From Asterionellopsis glacialis (taxonomy: Eukaryota > Bacillariophyta > Plagiogrammaphyceae > Rhaphoneidales > Asterionellopsidaceae), in contig WKLE02000854.1 in NCBI GenBank assembly GCA_014885115.2, forward strand, positions 1 to 22,799: a DNA stretch of 22,799 bases. Direction: 5' to 3'. The number at the start of each line of letters is the position of its first letter. Positions within the stretch are counted from its first letter, which is position 1. This document shows positions 18,577-22,799 of this stretch, one piece after another. The position numbers and the translations under genes are program-made. The notes under the pieces are model-generated. The model made no database searches. It was not told the DNA's origin and saw nothing but the letters and a program-made list of their open reading frames with translations.

Positions 18577-19395
18577 ATGTTTAAAATATTTGGTAGCCGT
18601 TCGAAAGATGATGGAGGAGAAAAATCTGCTACTATTAAAGAAATTGAACAATTTTTACATGTACACGAGGCACCTGAATCACTTGTTGGGACATCCTTAG
18701 GGTCCAAGGGTGGGTTTACAACTCTTGGTAAATCTGGTGAAACACAAAAATTATACGTGACAGAAAAATTATTCGCACACGCCTTTACGGACGTCTTGCA
18801 TTTAAATAAATGTCCAGATACGGTACGCGCTATTACCAAACACCCGAAAGAACCTAAGAAAAAGATTGCCATTACCGCCAAGACGGCCAACGATAAAGAT
18901 CGTGTCACCATGGTAAGTCAAAAGACGGGTGACTTATTTTGTGTAGTTCAACAAAATATACATTTGACAAGACAAACGTACCATATTTATGGTGGTGAAC
19001 CAATGCCAAAGCCTGGTGATAAAAACCAGAAACATGCACACCATCCAGCACCTGTAGATAAAGTACACCATCATGGGAAAGCATTGTTTCCCTATGCTAA
19101 GGCTGAAGTGAAATCAAGTGGGACGATTCATTTATCACTTGATGTTTATGATCCTGCAGATCATGCCTATCACCCTGATGTATATACTGTAGAACGAATT
19201 TCATCGTCTTCGGGTGGATGGTTAGCTTCGAAACCATTTCTTGTGAAACGACTTGGCATTCCTGCAGCTTTGTTGAAAAAGGGTGATTTTCCTGATGGCA
19301 TTACTTGTCCTGCATGGAATTGTACAATTGGACCTGGTATTGATCCAATTTTAATTACAGGTTTAATTGCAATTATGGATACACAAAATCTTTAA
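18577..19395 (+). CDS. Probable Tubby C-terminal-like / LURP-one-related domain protein
   Basis: A 272-residue intronless frame, ATG 18577 to TAA 19393-19395, with no signal peptide or membrane segment and therefore probably cytosolic or peripheral. The N-terminus is charged (GSRSKDDGGEK). The core reads as alternating beta-strand segments: KLYVTEKLF (58-66), KKKIAITAK (94-102), TGDLFCVVQQ (117-126), QTYHIYGGEP (133-142), a His-rich loop (152-167), KAEVKSSGTIHLSLDVYD (175-192) and YTVERISSSSGGW. It ends with a hydrophobic helix GPGIDPILITGLIAIMD (252-268). Strands wrapping a buried C-terminal helix of the type D.(L/I)..(G/A)L..(A/I)(I/M)D are characteristic of the LURP-one/scramblase/Tubby C-terminal superfamily. 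That family binds lipids or acts at membranes; the role here is unknown. The assignment rests on pattern resemblance only. Confidence 0.82.
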   Translation: MFKIFGSRSKDDGGEKSATIKEIEQFLHVHEAPESLVGTSLGSKGGFTTLGKSGETQKLYVTEKLFAHAFTDVLHLNKCPDTVRAITKHPKEPKKKIAITAKTANDKDRVTMVSQKTGDLFCVVQQNIHLTRQTYHIYGGEPMPKPGDKNQKHAHHPAPVDKVHHHGKALFPYAKAEVKSSGTIHLSLDVYDPADHAYHPDVYTVERISSSSGGWLASKPFLVKRLGIPAALLKKGDFPDGITCPAWNCTIGPGIDPILITGLIAIMDTQNL

Positions 19396-20258
19396 AAACA
19401 TTCAAACATATTTAGGGTAGGGGGAAGGTTACATACAAGCCGAAACACAAAAGTGGTGGTAGAATTTGATATGAAACAAACTGTGTGGCTTTGTTGGAAA
19501 AGAGAGAAAGAGCTGTTGCTCCCATATGTGTGTCTGCTAAATTGTTTTCGATCCGAAAATAGACGTGTTATGTTTGCTGCTGCATTCTCGTCGTCTTGCA
19601 ATTCTCCACAATAGCTCAAGTCAAGTTAGTAGAATATTAAAAATGAAGATAAGTATACATTACAATATATCTCCATATTATATATATAATAATAAATACA
19701 TACATGGTAGGTCTAGTTAGTTTTAACAGTAACTCTGCGCACATGTCCGTTGAAGAAGACGTCCTACCGTTCCTTGACAGAAAAGGTATGATTGGATTGT
19801 ACTGTAGTGAGTGGTCAAACAGGGCCGAAGTCCTATGAGGCAATGTCAATGACTTACAAATACTTCTCATAGTGACTAGATCAGTGTCCCTCGATGAGTT
19901 TTAACGGAGATGAATGTGGAACAGTCAATGGACGGTAGGTACTCTAACGGACTGGTCAAGTTCGTCCAGTTTTCTGAGAACGTGAGTCGGAAACCGATAG
20001 TGAGTAGAGAAGAGTCCTTCTTACGTAGAAAGATGAAGCACCTCTGTACAAACTCAAGATTTTGGGTATTCCACAATCCAAGTGATCTTGTTTGGTAGAG
20101 GAATCTCTCATTGGAAAAGTGTTCTCAAGTTGTAGGATCTGACTAAAATCTCGTGAAACACTACTGTTACTGTCCTTGTCACAATATTTGCCCATGTACA
20201 TGATTATCCTAGCGTTCCATGCAAATCATGACTACATTTGTTTACATGCACGCCCTTT
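19396..20258. other. Convergent intergenic region
   Basis: About 860 bp between the LURP-like gene (+) and the membrane protein gene (-). A TA-rich run lies at about 19670-19695. A 62-codon plus-strand frame from ATG 19910 to 20098 (MNVEQSMDGRYSNGLVKFVQ) has an ATG but no motif and is overlapped by antisense open frames, so I treat it as probably non-coding. CpG is normal. Confidence 0.4.
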
Positions 20259-21296
20259 TTAAACAACCTGTTTCGCGCTGCTCGTAGAATCATCATTAGT
20301 GTTTTGTTCTTGAAGTGCAAGAGCTTGTCCTTCTTCTTCTTCTACAATAGATTGTTTCAGTATTCCATCTTGTTCTTCCACATTTTTCTTACCACTAGGA
20401 GTACGTGAAGGCAATCGTAAGCATAAAAGAATACCCATACAAATAGATATACCGTAAATGATACGTGTCGTCAAGGCAAGTGATCCTTCAATGACCTTAT
20501 CTTGTAATACATACTCAAATACTAAATATCCAAAGAATCCCATAGACACCACCACCCAACAACATTTGACAAAAATCAATAGTTTGATGATGCGTTGTGT
20601 ATTCCAACATGTACATTTCTCTCTTACAAATCTTGTAATGGTAAGATCTGGTATCCAATACGAAGACGATGCATCGTTACCAACCATAGTAGTAGTAGTA
20701 GGTGAGGATGAAAATACTAATTTCATACCACCTGTCAAGATAAATATCGATACGAGAGTCGCACTTGCCAATGTCGATAATATGTTGAGTATATCTGCCA
20801 CGTGTGTTTCATCAAAGGCACCTGGTTTATCGGCATATAAAAATATAGTGGTCGTATCTTCAATCCAAAATATAATTAAACCGGATGTACCAAAGTAATA
20901 CGCATAATTCCATGATCCATATCCATATTGTTCAATGGATTGATTGACAATCGGTTGATAACATATTCGTGACAGGACAAATCCTATAACGATGGTACAA
21001 CCCATCCATATGGACCAGTATCGATATTCTCCTCCTTCTGTCGAAGCTAGTTCTACCACAAAGGCACAATCAATAGCTAAATCAGCGATATCAATGATTT
21101 TGGCTAAAATAGAACCCATTTGCATAAGTTGCGCATATCCACTTTCATTATGAATTTTTTTCTTGGGGGTGTTGTGATTGTCCTTGGTTCCATCATGATC
21201 ACCTTTATCAGAAGATACATTATAATGATCCATTCGTATACCACCCAAAATGGCAAATACATTCGCCAACAACCCAATGAAAGATCGACGAGGCAT
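20259..21296 (-). CDS. Multi-pass membrane protein of unknown function
   Basis: A 345-residue intronless frame, ATG 21294-21296 to TAA 20259-20261. After a hydrophilic His/Asp/Lys region (about 22-50) there are about six hydrophobic segments: roughly 61-84, 93-113, 131-155, 166-190, 236-262 and 272-295. An acidic residue pair (IEDTTTIFLY, 145-154) lies in the third, the central loop is Ser/Thr-rich (196-212), and the C-terminal tail is charged and Glu/Gln-rich (300-345), probably cytosolic. GGIR and YADKPGAFDETH could be conserved loops. I do not recognise a transporter or channel signature. Peroxisomal PEX11-like proteins came to mind from the N-terminal LLANVFAILGGIR, but nothing diagnostic supports it. 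It is probably a lineage-specific membrane protein. Confidence 0.82.
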   Translation of the reverse strand: MPRRSFIGLLANVFAILGGIRMDHYNVSSDKGDHDGTKDNHNTPKKKIHNESGYAQLMQMGSILAKIIDIADLAIDCAFVVELASTEGGEYRYWSIWMGCTIVIGFVLSRICYQPIVNQSIEQYGYGSWNYAYYFGTSGLIIFWIEDTTTIFLYADKPGAFDETHVADILNILSTLASATLVSIFILTGGMKLVFSSSPTTTTMVGNDASSSYWIPDLTITRFVREKCTCWNTQRIIKLLIFVKCCWVVVSMGFFGYLVFEYVLQDKVIEGSLALTTRIIYGISICMGILLCLRLPSRTPSGKKNVEEQDGILKQSIVEEEEGQALALQEQNTNDDSTSSAKQVV

Positions 21297-21905
21297 TTTT
21301 TGATTCTTCTATAGTTAGAGTATTATTATTTTGTATCCTTCTTTTTGTGAAAATTAGAATGATTCTCGACTGTACTGTATTATTCACAAAGAATGGTGTT
21401 GTTGTCAAGCAAGCGTCCGTTCGGAATATTTTGTGTATTATCTTCCTCTTGCTGTCTCCCAGAGCACTCGTACATACAGTAGTATTTAATATGACGATAG
21501 TGACGAAATCCCGGTGTCCAAATGTCCAAAAGATACACTTCTTGTTTTCAGATTGTTAGGAACAAACAGACAAAGGAAGGAAATGAACGAGCACCAGGAC
21601 CAGGTTACCTCTGGTCAGTAACGTTGTGTTGGGTTGTCTGTCTGTGTTAATTTTTTATTCGACTGTGTAGCTCTGTGACTAAAAAAATGACCGCGAGTTT
21701 TGTTCCGATGACTGTCTCTCTCTGTACGAGTACTGTCTCTCTACAACTGTACCTGGGTATGTCCAGAGAGTCCGGACGACGGTCAGAATTCATTTTTTAG
21801 AGCGGTTCAGCGAATCTCGGAAATTCGTTTATCACTCCTCAGGGCGACATTTTTTCTGATAGGTTTGCTTCTACGTTGAAAGTGTTGAACTACAGTTAGT
21901 AGGAC

Positions 21906-21921
21906 CTCTCTCTAGAGAGAG
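21906..21921. repeat. CT/AG palindrome
   Basis: CTCTCTCT immediately followed by AGAGAGAG, a perfect 16 bp palindrome, continuing into more AG repeats to about 21928. Confidence 0.8.
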
Positions 21922-21933
21922 AGAGAGGAACTA

Positions 21934-21976
21934 CCGGTACCTTGCCGGTACCATGTACAGGTACGAGTACCTGTAC
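21934..21976. repeat. Cluster of GGTACC palindromes and a GTACAGGTAC hairpin
   Basis: CCGGTACC occurs at 21934-21941 and 21945-21952. GTACAGGTAC (21955-21964) and its exact reverse complement GTACCTGTAC (21967-21976) are separated by only GA. These could extrude as a small cruciform. Confidence 0.7.
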
Positions 21977-22154
21977 CAGGTACGGTAAAGGACTACCGGT
22001 ATGTACATGGTAGGAATTCTTTGCTGATTCTCGTAGGTACGCCCTGGTGCATGGTATTATGTGAATATCCGAATATTTGCGTCACATCAACAAACTTCTC
22101 AACAATTCTTTCTTCTACGACTTTACCATGTAGATTGATATCAAGCTCGTATAA

Positions 22155-22179
22155 TACCAGGTACCTACTGTACCTGGTA
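22155..22179. repeat. Hairpin with TACCAGGTAC / GTACCTGGTA arms
   Basis: Ten-base perfect arms at 22155-22164 and 22170-22179 around a CTACT loop. The arm sequence matches the inverted repeat at 17806-17876. Confidence 0.7.
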
Positions 22180-22210
22180 AAGTTAGTACATGTATCTTCA
22201 AAGGTTCAGG

Positions 22211-22515
22211 TTCAAGGTAATAATGTCGTCAGAACTTAACAAACTAGTCCTACTTACATATTTTTACGTCAATAAAAAGCTCCGGAGGTTTTCGAACGAC
22301 ATCGTCATCGAGAATTAAGTTCAAGTAATAAGTGAATTATTTATCATCTCGACAAATACACGAGCGAGTGAATTATTTAACATTTGAGGAGGGGTTCAAG
22401 GTAATGTTGTTTGGACTTTCCAAAATACTTATTTCCACGTGAATAAAAACCTCCGGAGGTTTCTCAACCCGCATGGTTGAGAATGTTCAAGTAAGTGAAT
22501 TATCTATCATCTCGA
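22211..22515. repeat. Diverged tandem direct repeat with an embedded CTCCGGAGG palindrome
   Basis: Copy A (about 22211-22353) and copy B (about 22395-22515) share, in order, TTCAAGGTAAT, an A/T-rich piece ending ACGT(C/G)AATAAAAA, CTCCGGAGGTTT, TTCAAGTAA, GTGAATTAT and ATCATCTCGAC. In copy B the palindrome is a perfect 16-mer AAACCTCCGGAGGTTT (about 22448-22463), followed at once by hairpin TTCTCAACC-CGCAT-GGTTGAGAA (22461-22483). Copy A has a weaker version. A third short GTGAATTATTTA lies between the copies at about 22369. Function unknown. Confidence 0.75.
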
Positions 22516-22516
22516 C

Positions 22517-22693
22517 TTACAGTCTTTTAACATGTTTACTTATTGACCTAAATGCCGGAAGTTCCTTTGATACAATCGACCAGATAGTGTCTTGTATCGT
22601 ACTAAATAATGTATTTTTGCTTCCTTCATTTTGTAATATTTGAGCTATTTGTTTAAGAAATATTGTTTCACGTAACGAATAGATTTTTGCCAT
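22517..22693 (-). CDS. Small unknown open frame or internal exon (58 codons)
   Basis: ATG 22691-22693 to TAA 22517-22519 gives a 58-residue, amphipathic, helical-looking protein (MAKIYSLRETIFLKQIAQIL, later TIWSIVSKELPAF). The context also fits an exon: on the coding strand the ATG follows a pyrimidine-rich TTTTATTGTAG (acceptor-like), and GTAAGT begins at the last codons (AGACT|GTAAGT). In the exon reading, neighbouring exons would lie to the left, inside or beyond the tandem repeat, or outside the window. No family recognised; composition is the main support. Confidence 0.42.
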   Translation of the reverse strand: MAKIYSLRETIFLKQIAQILQNEGSKNTLFSTIQDTIWSIVSKELPAFRSISKHVKRL

Positions 22694-22799
22694 TACCTAC
22701 AATAAAATAGATAGTAATTCTACGTTTGGCGAATACGTACCCAGGTACCTGTCACGTACGAGTTAAAAATAACCACATTCATTGGAGTACCTAGAGTAT

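Larger units (their letters stand above)
21297..22210. promoter_or_regulatory. Upstream region of the membrane protein, palindrome-rich
   Basis: About 900 bp without a supported gene. The first part should hold the membrane protein promoter (on the minus strand). From about 21900 it is dense in short palindromes built on GGTACC and GTACCTGTAC, listed separately. Plus-strand frames at 21347-21559 and 22021-22239 lack protein character. Confidence 0.4.

Noticed and set aside
19910..20098. 62-codon plus-strand frame starting with ATG between the LURP-like gene and the membrane protein
   Set aside because: No motif, overlapped by two antisense frames of equal length, and it lies in a convergent 3' region; insufficient to call.
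1..22799. tRNA, rRNA or CRISPR arrays
   Set aside because: No cloverleaf with T-loop consensus, no rRNA-like conserved stretch and no regularly spaced identical repeats were seen on either strand.

Overview
The window looks like nuclear DNA of a diatom or a close stramenopile relative. The evidence is monocistronic genes on both strands, a GT-AG spliceosomal intron, Asn/Asp homopolymers from trinucleotide repeats, a hydrolase whose leader ends in a diatom-style A-F plastid motif, and divergent membrane-anchored kinase-like proteins. I cannot name the species.

Layout. 421-2235 (-) encodes a single-pass membrane kinase-like protein, and 12832-14811 (-) encodes a clear paralogue in the same orientation. 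Between them, from about 3085 to 12738, lies a 9.65 kb block in which I count only five CG dinucleotides by eye, where a few hundred would be expected; the flanks are CpG-rich. The block holds a 2.3 kb frame-shifting Pro/Thr/Ser/Ala repeat tract (about 3430-5705) and several protein-like reading frames on both strands. Those frames are mostly broken, and the breaks are largely TGA, the product expected when CGA loses its methylated C.

To the right the sequence is ordinary and CpG-containing: a probably plastid- or secretory-targeted alpha/beta hydrolase with one 100 bp intron (15645-16758, +), divergent from kinase 2; a small unknown gene with a frame break (17087-17542, -); a probable Tubby-C/LURP-one-like protein (18577-19395, +); a multi-pass membrane protein (20259-21296, -); then a palindrome-rich stretch, a diverged tandem repeat (22211-22515) and a 58-codon reading frame or exon (22517-22693, -).

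How the genes work together. No operon or pathway joins them. The most notable feature is the CpG desert between duplicated kinase genes. It is best read as a long-methylated, decaying insertion or heterochromatic island, though foreign DNA of unusual composition is an alternative. All calls come from reading the sequence; no database search was possible.
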